Assembly (NCBI RefSeq): GCF_000204055.1
Contig: NW_006768850.1
Span: 231,624-295,623 of the forward strand
Direction of reading: 5' to 3'
DNA: 64,000 bases
Origin: Melampsora larici-populina 98AG31
Lineage: Eukaryota; Basidiomycota; Pucciniomycetes; Pucciniales; Melampsoraceae
Shown: positions 1 to 11,954 of the stretch, piece after piece
How the letters are laid out: each line of letters begins with the position of its first letter
How positions within the stretch are numbered: the stretch's first letter is position 1
Notes under the pieces: generated by a model
Told to the model about the DNA's origin: nothing
Database searches by the model: none
The model's input: the letters and a program-made list of their open reading frames with translations, nothing else
Program-made: the position numbers and the translations under genes

Positions 1-462
1 ATTCCACACGAGCCTGATCCAAGTACTCCAAAGCGATCTCCTTCACATCCAGAGTCTGTGTAGATTTAAGTTTATCTTCTACTCCTTCAATTCTTGTCTT
101 TGGTGCCTCAATATCAGCCTGAAGAGCTGATCTCGATTTTCACTTCACAAACTTTCAACCCATTTTGTCATCACCGCCAGAATCCACTAATGTGGTCAAG
201 ACCAAAAATCAAGATCAGTCAAAAATGAATTCACCTGAAATCCGAGATTGTATTTGGGTATTTTGTAAAGTTTGTTGATCTTGAATGGAACTCTCAAAAT
301 CGATTCCGATACACTTTTTTCTTTGAAAATGTTTAGTGATGGAACTTACAGGTAGTTTGGTTTATGTCTTACCAATTGCGATTAGCGTCTTGGTAGCTAA
401 AACAACAGCTGATGTGATTGAGAGTCAATCGATTTAGTAAGTCTTTGATCAATCTCAATAAG

Positions 463-1466
463 ATTCTTTAAAACCTTATGCATGTGCATATCGAGCTTGT
501 TGTGATCAAAGACCTAGAATCTTGTTTAACACTTGTGGTGAATTGTTATCACATTGGAGAGAAACTCATGAAAGTTTCAGAGGAACTGATCCATTAGAAC
601 ATCCATTTATGTGTGTTATGGATGGTTGTATGAGGGATTGGAAGGTAAGCTTTCTTGTCTATCATTATTCTCGTTTTCTAGCCAAGAGGTTGATTTCTGA
701 ATGATTTCGTATCTTGATTTTAGAATATCGCAGGAATTCGCTATCACATTCGTATGTACCTTTGGTTTTCTATAGGTCAAACAAAAACCTTACCATGGTC
801 CACTTTTTCTTTAAAAAATTATAGAAACAGCAACCAATCATTTTATTACAGATCCCGTGACTTCAGAAAGAGTTAGGAATTTACAATCAGAACAAAAACC
901 AATTCAAAGAGGACCAATTAGTAGTAGTCGACCAACGGGTCTTAATCTTTTACCTAATTCTAATCTTACTACTCAACCACATCATCTTCCACCTGTAACT
1001 ACGATCAGTAATCCTATTCCTACTACTACGACCACTCCGACGATTAAGAGAAAACCTAGTGGGAAAAGTAGAAGATCGAATCGATCTGATGAAAAGAATG
1101 CAGCAAGAAAATATCTGTGTCCGATTGAAGGATGTGAAAAAAGGTATCAACAAACATGTGAGTCAGGAATCTTTCACCTATGAAGTTTTTAATCTTTGTA
1201 TCTTCATTTACTGAAAGATTTGATGTCTCATTCCGATGATGATTTTTTCGCCTTTCAATTCACGAAACCAAATATCAATAGCTGGATTAAAATATCATCT
1301 TTCAAATGGACCTGAACATTCTGCAAAACTTCATAGAGATGGTGTAAGTATTGATGGATTAATAGCCACATCGACCTTGAATATGTTAAAAAGTAAAGAA
1401 ATGGAAGCAGGAGAAGATGAAGTTGGGAACAAACTGATGGAAAAGAGAGAAATGAGTACTGAATAA
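463..1466 (+). CDS. C2H2 zinc-finger protein, Sfp1/JAZF1-like (5' end not resolved)
   Basis: Exons read as about 463-644, 724-751, 852-1157 and 1282-1466, with GT-AG junctions whose phases agree. Three finger-like segments are visible. The first has C-x4-C and a later H-x3-H. The second, CVMDGCMRDWKNIAGIRYHI, is split by the second intron. The third is CPIEGCEKRY followed after an intron by SGLKYHL. The 'CPxxGCxKRYxxxxGLKYH' pattern is that of the Sfp1/JAZF1 type of transcription factor, so a nuclear DNA-binding role is likely by family. A Thr/Pro/Ser-rich linker and a basic patch (KRKPSGKSRRS) lie before the third finger. The start codon was not found: the apparent intron just upstream (437-462) would be only 26 nt, so the first exon may begin further left or outside the window. 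TAA at 1464-1466 ends the frame, but the same frame stays open for 125 more codons (see findings). Family assignment is good; the gene model is partial. Confidence 0.62.
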
Positions 1467-1853
1467 TTCAGTGATTTGGTAATTGAAGCATCAGATTTAC
1501 CATACTTGGAAGCGAAATCATCACATCTTCATTCCGAAAGATCAAGTCAGATCATGGATTCAGAAGCAATGTCGATTTGTTTAGAAGATCGATTAAAGAT
1601 TCCAGAGATCCAAAAAATCGAATTCTTATCTTCTTCAAGTTCAGCTGGAGGATTTCCATTAGTAAGTCAAGATGAAGTAGGAGATCAAAGGATATTGGTT
1701 TATATCAGTTGTAGTGAACTTGAACATGGGATTTCATTAATCTCGGGAAAGGCTTTAAAGTTGGATCCATCAATTCAGTTTCAAAGTGAGAAAGAGATGG
1801 TAGATTTAGATTTAGACAATCGAGTCTTTAATTTTTTTAATTATTTGTTCTAA
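1467..1853 (+). other. Open frame continuing in phase after the zinc-finger stop
   Basis: After TAA at 1464-1466 the same frame runs open to TAA near 1851-1853. The encoded stretch is Ser/Glu/Leu-rich with no known domain and ordinary coding-like composition. It could be the true C-terminus of the zinc-finger protein cut by a nonsense change, a part reached by an unrecognised intron (a strong GTAAGT lies at 1344), or chance. Confidence 0.35.
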
Positions 1854-2084
1854 TGATTTATTGTATTTGCAATTGGTTCAATCTGAGCAATAATTCAACA
1901 CATAAATTTCAAATGACAATTTTGATTGGATACAACAATCCATTTTGGGAGTAGTCAACTGTAGAGTACATCAGGTAGGCTATGAGTACAGAATGACAGA
2001 ACAAAAGATCACAAGAGCTGAAAATCTTTATTGAGATTCCTGAGAGCAGGATTTGAAAAAAGGTAGCAGAGCTGAAGGTCAAAA

Positions 2085-4394
2085 TCAACGTTGAATTGGT
2101 TCAAAAAATCCCTTCCGAATTGAGTCTCTGACTCGTTGACCAAATCTTGCAGCACCTGAAATAAGTTTTCTGGCAATGGCAAGTTGGAACTTGGCTGAAA
2201 CCAAGGTTTTCACATTGAAGTCTTTGGCTTCATTTGCCCGGAGATCAGTCCAATGGTTGAAACCTTGGAGGCGAAGGTTAGTCCGAGTATCTTCGTCATC
2301 AGGATCGATGAGTGCAAACAAGAGGAAATCCTCAAAACTCCCGCAGTTGGTGCTTCTGAAGAGCCGCTCATCTGTGTCTGAGATTGAGTCGTTTAGTGAG
2401 CTTGTTGAAGCTGGAACAGGTGCAATAGTTGAAGGATCGGGTTGATTTTCTTTTTCTTTCGCATCCCGAATCTCATCAAGTGGAGATACACCATTTGGAT
2501 GGAACCGGAAAGCCACAGTTTTAGGTGGTACAGTCAAAGTCACATCATTGCGACCAGTACGTTTGTTTTCGATCTGTAGCAAAGACTTCTAGCGTAAGAT
2601 ATATGCTTGATTTTATGGGATCATATGTGAGGGTTTTGGTTTACTGACCATGATATCGGCCCATATCCTGGCCTTTTCACCGGTAACTCGAAAAAAGTTG
2701 GCTTTGTTGTGATCATAGCATACTGAATTGTCGCCCTTTCGGTGTTGACGAAGTATCAAGCTGATAAGCTCAGAGCGCTCATTGGCTGAGCCTGATACTG
2801 GAAGTTCCACTTCTCTAGATTGATTCCCACTTTCGTCAATTTTTCTTTTCTTGTAAGCTTTCATTGATGCTTCTTGCGCAGCAATTTCATCTTGAGCTTG
2901 TTGGACAAGCGAGGGATCAGGCATTTTTAAGGTGAGGTTGACAAATTGAGTCGACCCAAGAGTCTTGACTACCTCAATTAGTTCTTCCCATTCATCGGGT
3001 TGATCGATGTCATAATATGGGCCAGCTCGTTTGATGGTTCGTGCTGTAGCAATCCACGAAAGCTGCTTTGGTGGGTGTGGATCGGTGAGATACATCGATA
3101 GATCAGGGACATATTTGTCAACCTGGATCATTCCAAGGCGTTTGAACTCTGCTGGGCTGGTGTTGGAGGGGTTTACAGTGAAGCAGTATTTATGTTTGAT
3201 TGAGCCTTTGAAGGTGCTCAAAACCTTTTTGTAGACCGGAGAAGCAGCTGATTTCTTTGATGTAGATGCCGGAGTCCGTTTTTCTTTCGGTTCTTTCTCC
3301 TGGAAGATCTCGTAGCCTACCCAAATAGAAACCAGCTTGTGAACCTCCTCTCCGCCACTTGTATCTTCGGGACTTGTGTTTTCAGCAAGGACTTGGGTCT
3401 TGGTTCGGACCCTGAGTTTTCGTTTTTCAGATAGTTTCTCCGGTGGATGGTGCATGACTTCAGTGTTGGACTCCCAGTGCCTTGGACTCTGGTAAGAAGA
3501 CACAACCAAGTCTTTCAGTTCAAAAAGATGGAATTCATAATGATTTGATTCGAAAAGAGACTGACCTTTAATATATCTTCTGGAAGGATTGCAGAATAAT
3601 CGTCTTTGGACACTACTGGTTTGAAAGCAGCACCTTCTCTTTTCACATCAACATCGGTTTCTTCTTTTTCAACTCGTGGGACTTTGATGGAGTCGTCCTT
3701 TGGTTTACGTGCAACAATCACCGGTTCTAATTGCATATCATATGGAAAAGGAGTTTGATTGGTCAAATGAGACTTTCAATCCTCAGTAGCTACAAAATGA
3801 ATAGACAAACCTATGTCAGAGTCGCTCCAATGAGATGGTCTTCTTGCTGGCTTTGCTCGTGGTCGTGGTGGTCGTGCTACTTGGGATGATTGAAATGGTC
3901 GAGGTAATTGAGATGGTCGAGGTAATTGAGAAGGTCAAGGTAATTGAGAAGGTCGAGTACTGATATTGGTGTTAAAAATTCATGGTCTTCAATGTCAGAC
4001 TCAGATCAATCAACAAGGATCAAGAATGAAAAGGAGAAATCTTACCTGGAAGAGCGAATTGCAGCTGGTTGGGCTTCCTTACCAATCAAGCTATGGTCAT
4101 CAACCCTGTATCCAACATTATTCAAAGAGTCAGTTTGGAAAACATAGAAACGAAGTACAAATGAAAGACCACTGACCTATGAAAAGCCTCCTTATGTTTG
4201 GCTGGTATGCCATAATGAAGCTCTGGCTTTGCTTCAGAAAAATTACAAGGTAAAACAGGCTTCTTTGATGATTCAATCACAACATCAGAATCATATTCAA
4301 CTTCAATCTCAGAATCATAAAAAGGGGAAGAAGGACGTTCAGAGTTCTCATCAGAGGATGTATGAGTTTTCTTCTCTTTGCCCTTTTTGGGCAT
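2085..4394 (-). pseudogene. Rust-type multi-exon gene of unknown function with two in-frame TGA stops
   Basis: Reading leftwards, a Lys/Ser-rich start (MPKKGKEKK, ATG 4394) leads to GTCAGT after an AG codon fragment, then a short exon near 4095-4035, then an Arg/Pro/Ser-rich exon with 18-bp repeats (RPSQLP), then 3566 rightwards, 3488-2649 and 2588-2085. The last two exons join cleanly in phase 0 and encode about 440 residues. They include WIATARTIKRAGPYYD, a run ending RVTGEKARIWADIM, and a C-terminal helical part (GFNHWTDLRANEAKDFNV) that might be SAM-like. Two TGA codons lie in the reading frame on the minus strand (3937-3935 and 3778-3776), each one C-to-T step from CGA. No intron choice I tried removes both. 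The family is not recognised. The gene may be a decaying copy, or the N-terminal exon model may be wrong. Confidence 0.5.
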
Positions 4395-4460
4395 CTTGGT
4401 GAGAAGTTGAGAACGAGATAGTGGGAACTGAAATTGAGGTGGTAATGAGGATGAATTCAA

Positions 4461-6499
4461 TTTGGTATCAGTGCTACGTCATTGAATATCTCACGCAAGT
4501 GACACCAGTGCTTAGTAATGGTACCAGTTGGTTACTTCTGGTTCATATTACCATATTGAGAGAAATATGATGGGCTTATGAAAGTGTTTTTTTGTTGCAA
4601 CATCGGATTGCTGTGCTCACCAAAGACTCAATAACACATCCACCACCAATGAAAGTCACTAATTATTGTTTTTTTACAAAATCAAAAGCAAATACAAAAT
4701 ATTGAAACAGCAAAAGCAAATCTGACTGGTCCAAGCTTAACAGGACCAGCTGTATATAAATCATAATGGCTACATCTTAGAAAAAGAAACAGATTTTTTC
4801 TTCGATCTTTTACCATAAGTTTCTTTATTTGATCATTAAAAGAAGTTTTCAAAAAAGCAATATATATATATTAGAATCATTTCACTACTTCCATCACATT
4901 TTTATTTTTTATACTAAAGTAATCTAAACCCTTTTGTTTTTCACCCAAACATCTGTAAAAAGGAAAGTAAGATTATACAAGAGGAGAAACCAAAAAAACA
5001 AAAAAAGCAGTACTTGGGTTTGGAATTTTTCTTTTAACTGGATTCAATTAAATTAATCGTATCTAAAGGAAAAGAATCATAAGAAATAAAAAGTTGTGGT
5101 GACCAACGAAACTGATCAGATCTGATTAAAATCAAAACTAATTTTAAATCTATGAAATATTTTCAAAGTTAGTGTGTACAAACGAAATATAAAAGAAGGA
5201 TTTGACTAAACCCAGCTTTCCGTGTAAGACTTGACTGCCTCCTTTGATGCTGTATTTCATCAATTTGCCTATCCCACATAAGGGGCCAGTCTAGAGAGCT
5301 GATTACAAGCTTTTTAAGAAATAAAGGCGGTGGTCTCAAATAGAGCACCAGAGCACCTCCTGGTATCTGTATTCTCTAAATTATGTAGCCAGGAAACAAA
5401 GATATAAGTGAGAGTGAGAGACAAACCTGCACTCTGAGAAAACTGTTGAACACCAATCTTATTAAAATGATCAACCAAACCCCAAACCTTCTTCTTCACT
5501 AGTCTTAATTACTTCACTGGTGATTTAGAAAAGAAATCCTACTTTGGTGATAATCAAGAAAAAGTTTGGTTTTTTGTTGCTTTGGATTGGTTTTGGTTTG
5601 TACTACTTGTGACTCTGTACAGTTTGAAAATCAAATCATAAGGGTATGGATTGGGTCTGAGTGAGTGGGTTGGTATTACAATTATGAGATCCCTCAGCTT
5701 TAAGGAATGGAAAGAGATAGAAAGATGAATTCGATTATTTCTTGAGCTTGGTTTGTTCAAACGTTTTGAGGTTTCTGGTTTGGTTTGGTTACATAGGTTT
5801 GTTTGATATTATTTATTTTCCTATTTTTTTGTAATTTAAATGTGTGTAGATTTAAGGGTATCAGGAACATGTGTGTTTGGAATTGGTGGATCAGGTTTTT
5901 TTGGTCTGGGATCCAGGAATAAGATTAGAGGGTCTAAGTATTGTGAACCGGGATGATCATGGAGACAGGTTTGGATTCTGGTTTTGATTGAACTGAGTTT
6001 TAGACTGCCTTCTCATCTTTTGTTTTGATTGCACATTTATAGGTTTTTTATTGGATAAAAGGGGCTGGTTGACTTTTGTATTAAGAGGGATGGGTTTAGT
6101 GATATATATTTGGATCTTGAAAGAAAAGAAAGGTCAAATGGTAAGGGAATGGAAAGGAAGACAAAAAAATCAGATCAGTTTGTTTTGATTTATTAGACTC
6201 AACAGGATTAGATTCTTAGTAGTTTTTTGATGATTTTTTATAAAAAGAGGCATTGTACTTGGTATTGAAGCTAGAGTCTTGCACTTTCTTACATGGTATA
6301 TGCATCTATGCGTATGAATTAGGATTTGGTTCAACATTCTATTTCATTAGTTTTATTTATCAATATGATTTGATTTTATTCAACTGGATGCGCATGAAAG
6401 ATCTAGTTTAGATTCTTCATCATAAAGTTTGGTATGTGATCCTAACTAGTAGTAGTATTTATGATTAGGATTTAAGTCTTCTTACCTTATAGTAGAACT
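4461..6499. other. Non-coding interval
   Basis: AT-rich DNA with frequent stops in all frames. Short open frames near 5314-5499 and 5554-5760 have no domain and no splice context. No tRNA or structured RNA was recognised. The left part probably holds the upstream region of the minus-strand gene that starts at 4394. Confidence 0.5.
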
Positions 6500-7295
6500 G
6501 ATGATCATGCTGTACTAAGCTCACTGTAAATATCAAACAACTTCCCTTCCATTGAGCAAGGGCAAAATGGTGGGAATTATAATTGGTCATAAAGGATTGA
6601 TCACTGCATACTCTTGAGCCATAAAACCCACATTACATATGTGCAGCAAGATGGGTAAATTTTTAGGTACCATGTACAGTCCCCTCCAAGTGATTTATGT
6701 ATTCATTCAACTTCAGGAAACAAGCATGGTACCAGGGTTTGATACCAGTCACACTCACTTGGTCCAACTGAGTGGTTACAAAACCTGAGCATGGGGAAAC
6801 ACAGGTCTGCTTAGTTCCCTGCTCATCTGAATAAGTAAATCACATATCACACATCATGTCCCTTCTTCCAGTTTGACAAAATCCTCCCAATGATTTGACT
6901 ACATAGACCTTCAGAGCTACCCAGGCAATACTCTGGAAGCCATTTGATAGTAAAAGAACAGGTGTTAGATGAAGTTTAATTAATGGAACTACACCCAAAC
7001 TATGAGTCAATGCATTTAGTCAATTTTTGGAATGTATTTGCCAAACTGAGAAAGGTTAGAGAAGGTATTACATATGTTTTATTCATTCAGATGAGCCAAT
7101 AGCTGAGAAGATCTGTATGGACATAATAACTCACAATTCACCCATCTTGCTGCACCTATGTAGTGTACTGTGTGGGTGCTACGGCTCAGGTGTGTAGTGA
7201 TAAACCTTTTATGATCAATTATACTTCTAATCATTTCCCCCTTGCTCAATTGATGGGAAGTTGTTTGATGTTTGCAGTGTAGGCTCATCATCAAA
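6500..7295. mobile_element. Foldback element with about 145-bp imperfect inverted arms
   Basis: The arm at about 6510-6660 matches, in reverse complement, about 7125-7290. Shared words include ATCAAACAACTTCCC, TTGAGCAAGGG, TTGRTCATAAA and GTGCAGCAAGATGGGT. The interior of about 460 bp has no convincing coding frame. This looks like a non-autonomous foldback or MITE-type element. Exact ends and target duplication could not be fixed by eye. Confidence 0.6.
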
Positions 7296-7952
7296 TCCAA
7301 ATCCCAATGGTCCCTCAGCTCTGTTTCAAATTTTCAGTTAGCTTGCTTGATGAACACACTAGTAGTAGTAACAAAAATTATTGGTCAGCAGTACTGTTAC
7401 TAGAGAGTCTTGAAACTGAATGGTTCATTCATGTTTTACTCTTCTTCTGTTTCTCTTGTCAATGTATCACATATTTGGGATTTGGTTGGCTTTCTTTTTG
7501 GAATTTTCCATGGTATATATTGCAAAAGTGGATGGGACTTGAGGAATTAAAGCAATTGGAAGGTATCATCAAAATACGGTTTCAAGTTTTAACGGTTAAC
7601 GGCAATTTGATTCAAAGAACCTTTTGTTTTCTGATTGGTTGATTTCTTTTGAGGATGTTTGATGATGTCATACTTATGGAAGGATATGGCTTTACATATC
7701 TTGATGATTTTGACACGTGACTAGTGACTATGTATTAATGTAATGTGTAATCGCATCATGAGACATATCACAAGTCTGATACGTATGCTACAGTTGTCAA
7801 GCAATCGACATCTTGATGATCATCACTCTCATTCCAATCGATCAACCAACAAGAAACCAACACAAGAACACCTTCAACTACAATCTCAACTTTACCATTT
7901 TATTCATTAATACAAAAGCAAACTATCTAATCAAATCAAGACTACAATCAAG
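7296..7952. other. Upstream region of VPS1
   Basis: About 650 bp without a supported gene. A 111-codon open frame at 7307-7642 has no domain and unusual composition, so it is not called. The stretch from 7840 to 7952, rich in CAAC and ATCAA words, is the likely 5' leader of VPS1. Confidence 0.4.
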
Positions 7953-10931
7953 ATGGCCATGGATCAAGGCTTGATCAAAACAATCAATAAATTACAAGAC
8001 GCATTTGCTTCTGTTAGTGTCTATGTTTTCAAAACACCCATCAAAATCAAAAACTAACTTCTTTTGTTCTTTTTGATTCTGGTGCATTTAAAGGTCGGAG
8101 TTTCAAATCCAATTGATTTACCACAGATAGCTGTGATTGGTTCACAATCTTCTGGAAAATCATCTGTACTTGAAAACTTAGTAGGACGTGATTTCTTACC
8201 AAGAGGAAGTTAGTCAACACCCAATCACTTTACAATCTAAATCGAGATATCATACCAGAAGCTGATTGAATGAATTTGATGGTTTTGATAGCTGGAATTG
8301 TGACACGTAGACCATTGGTCTTACAATTGATTAATAGACCAGCATCGGTCAAACCTCCTGGATCATCTCCTACTAATGGAACAACAGATACAACAGAAAC
8401 TCCTCCTTCTGATAAACCATTAGTACCTGGTGCAGATACGAATCAAAACCCAGATGAATGGGGTGAATTTTTACACTGTAAGGTTTCCTTTATCTTTTTC
8501 AGTTCCCTTCCAATCTGTGTATGTGTTGAAACACTTCAAAGTTTTCTGAGACTTTGATTCTGATGATTTGGTAATAGTACCGGGTGAAAAGTTTTTTGAT
8601 TTTAATAAGATTAGAGAAGAGATTGTTAGAGATACGGAATCTAAAACAGGCAAGAATGCCGGGATCTCACCCTTACCGATCAACCTACGAATCTTTTCAC
8701 CACACGTCTTAACCCTCACATTAGTCGATTTACCTGGATTAACTAAAGTACCAGTAGGAGATCAACCGAGGGATATAGAAAAACAGATTCGAGATATGTT
8801 ATTTAAATTCATCACTAAACCTAATTCGATCATTCTTGCAGTCACAGGTGCTAATACAGATTTAGCTAATTCAGATGGATTGAAGATGGCAAGAGAAGTC
8901 GATCCTGAAGGGGCTAGAACGATTGGAGTGCTTACTAAAGTTGATCTTATGGATGCTGGTACAGATGTGATTGATATCTTGGCAGGTCGAATCATTCCAC
9001 TTAGGTTAGGTTATGTTCCGGTGGTCAATCGTGGTCAAAGAGATATTGATCAGAAGAAAAAGATTACAGCTGCTTTGGATCATGAAAAGGATTTCTTTGA
9101 GAATCATGCTAGTTATCGTTCTAAGAGTCAATATTGTGGTACACCTTTCTTGGCCAAGAAACTTAATATGGTCAGTCTCTTGTCTTGGATCTGGTGATAC
9201 ATGATTAACTCCAATCCAAATCTGCAACTCACTAAATTCGATTTATCTCTCTCGGTGTAGATCTTGATGCATCACATTCGGAATACATTACCAGAAATCA
9301 AAAACAAAATCGGACAATCCTTAATTAAATATCAAAGCGAATTAACCGCCTTAGGAGGACAATTTGGAGAACCTAATTCATCAAATGTAGTATTATCAAT
9401 CATCACAGAATTCTGTGCTGATTTTAGAACAGTCATAGATGGAAATTCAAATGATTTGAGTATCAATGAATTAAGTGGGGGTGCAAGAATCGCTTTTGTG
9501 TTTCATGAATTGTTTAGTAATGGGGTTAAATCACTTGATCCTTATGATCAAGTCAAAGATGGTGATATTCGGACTATCCTTTATAATTCTTCGGTGAGTC
9601 GATTCATTCTTATCAGTGTGGTTGAGGGAACCAAACACTCATGTGATGATGTGATGATGGCTTGGGGGTTTGATGGTAGGGTTCTTCACCTGCTCTGTTC
9701 GTGGGTACAACGGCTTTTGAAGTGATTGTGAAACAACAGATTAAACGATTAGAAGAACCTTCATTGAAGTGTTCTGCATTGGTTTATGATGAATTAATTC
9801 GCATCTTGACCCAATTATTAAACAAAAATGTAAAGATCGATTTCGTATACTTTGTTTTACCCAACCAACTCTTAAGACTGACACTTCTTTTTTCGAAATT
9901 TATAGCAAGGGTTTAAACGATACCCCGCTTTGAAAGAAAGGTTTTATTCAGTTGTAGTAGCATTTTATAAAAAAGCCATGTTACCCACCAATAAATTAGT
10001 ATCAGATCTAGTAGCAGCCGAAGCAGTTTATATCAACACAGGACATCCGGATTTCATAAGTGGACATAAAGCGATGGCTTTAGTAAACGCAAAGATAGAA
10101 GCCTCTAAACCACCACCGTCTACTGCACCGGTTCAACTTGATAAGAGTGGAAAACTACCACCTGGAGCGATCAATAACGGTCGAGATTTAGATGTAGATT
10201 CGAAAGTCAATGAAGCTGGTTTCTTTGGTAGTTTTTGGAAAGGTGGTCAACAACCTGGTCCTAGGAAAAAAGGTGGAATGGGACAACTCGAATCGCCGCC
10301 TCAGGTTCTTAAGGCTTCGGGTGTTTTATCGGAACGTGAAGTGATTGAAACGGATGTGATTAAATGTGAGTGATGCTTTTGATCTCTCTGTGTTTTTTTC
10401 CTTCTTTGAAGAGGAAGGAAGGAATTGATGAGTTTGGGTTTTCGCTTCGGTTTGGTTCGAGGGAATAGTATTGATCTCATCGTATTTTAATATTGTGAAA
10501 CGTACGGTGATTGATATGGTACCTAAAGCGATCATGCTTAAATTAGTTTCACATTCAAAAGATGATCTACAACGAGAATTATTATCAGGTAAGATTTTGA
10601 TTCAATTTTTTTTGGTATTTCAATTCATTCAAAAAGGGTTTAAATCATCAAACTTAATCTGTTTGATTTTTTTGGGGGGTGGGTTTGTAGAACTTTATAG
10701 ACCTGATGTTTTGGATGATTTAATGAAAGAAAGTGAAATGGTCGTTAATCGAAGAAAAGAATGTATTAAGATGATTTCTGCTTTAGAAAAAGCTAATGAG
10801 GTTCGTGTTTTTTTGCAATATCTTCTTTTTTTCGTTTTCGTTCTCTTTCATTTTCAAGTTAAGATATTAAAGATTGATGATTACGTTTTTTCTTTTTCTT
10901 TTGGGATTTATAGATTACGGCTACTGTTTAA
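7953..10931 (+). CDS. VPS1: Dynamin-like GTPase Vps1, 10 exons
   Basis: Large dynamin-family GTPase that remodels membranes in vacuolar/endosomal sorting and peroxisome division. Exons: 7953-8012, 8094-8208, 8292-8477, 8578-9170, 9261-9593, 9680-9829, 9906-10365, 10469-10588, 10691-10800, 10914-10931. They sum to 2145 nt, 714 residues, close to yeast Vps1 (704). The GTPase domain shows the P-loop GSQSSGKS (about 36-43), switch PRGTGIVTRRP, DLPG (171-174) and TKVD (240-243). The middle domain follows with [14 protein letters not shown] variable Gly/Lys-rich linker near [15 protein letters not shown] stands where classical dynamins carry a PH domain. The C-terminal GED begins near [14 protein letters not shown]. 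Words such as [12 protein letters not shown] and VPVGDQP favour Vps1 over Dnm1. The last exon encodes only five residues (ITATV). All junction phases agree. The next gene runs in the same direction about 1 kb downstream. Confidence 0.95.
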
Positions 10932-11954
10932 TTCATCTGATGGGTTTTGGTTTTGGTTTTGGTTTTGATTGAGTTGGGATGTATTTTAGAGTTTTGCTTT
11001 TTCTTCTTCTTCTGATAATTGAATCACATACAAACACATGTAAGTTCTTTTTTTTTTGAAAAAAAACTCTTTGGTTTTCTTTCTTCCATTTCATTTTCTT
11101 TTCTTTTCTGTTTTGATTTGTTATGTTTTTTTTTCTCATCAATAGAAGAAAATGAAATTTTTAAACTAGTTTTCTAATTGAGTTTTTTTTAATATATATA
11201 TATATCATTGGTTTCAAAAAGAAGAGGAAAGAAAAAATTGGTTTATTGAAGCTAAGAGACAAAATTCAAAAGTAGTGTTATTGAGTAAAGGGATTCAAGA
11301 TGGGGTGTTTTGTTCTTGAAAAGGGTTTATGAAATAAGTGTACTGATGAGAAAACTGTGGCAGTCAGAGTGATACACCTATTTTTCACTCTGGCATTGTT
11401 CTGGCTAAGTGTGTACTTGGAGTTATAGTTTTTTATTGATAACATTAAGAAGACTAGGTGAGGGGGTTTTCAATTGGATGGCCACAGTCATGGGATATAA
11501 ATGTTGGAGAGATTGGCATTCAAAGTGAAAAATAAGTAAAAGGTTCCATCTTTTACATTTTGCCTAGATGAGCAAATGCATGCTTGGTTTTTTCAATTGG
11601 CTTTGAGTGTGCAGTCATTCGTTTGTCACAGAGCTCAATGCACAAGGAGCAATGTTTGATAGCTTTGTGACTAGAAACCTTGCTTGCTTGACATGTATTG
11701 TTCGTGAGAATACGTCTATCTTTTCTTTTGGCATAGTATATCTCCATACCCAAGAGATGGTGGCAATTTTTAGGAAGACCTTTAGGAAATGCCTGGGTTT
11801 ACAGTATAAGGTCAAGGCCGGGTCAGCTTGATGCGGTAATTTGTAAGGAATACAACTCGGCTGGCCGTGACGCACCGGGGTGTAACTCTTGAACTTCAGT
11901 AGAGGATCGACCATCAACTGGATATCTTTCGCAAACCATCACATAGTGGACGTC
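10932..11954. other. VPS1 to PTPA intergenic region
   Basis: Starts with a (GGTTTT)n-like run at 10943-10967 and T-rich tracts, as expected for a 3' untranslated region. The remainder to 11954 has no supported gene. Open frames at 11553-11917 overlap one another on both strands and show no domain. Confidence 0.5.

Noticed and set aside
3896..3957. CRISPR-like short repeats
   Set aside because: The 18-bp units are contiguous coding repeats (RPSQLP) without spacers, in a eukaryotic gene.
7307..7642. 111-codon frame upstream of VPS1
   Set aside because: Phe/Trp-rich with no domain, overlaps the edge of the foldback element and has no splice partners.
10943..10967. Telomere-like (GGTTTT)n run
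   Set aside because: Only about four units inside the 3' region of VPS1; simple sequence, not a telomere.
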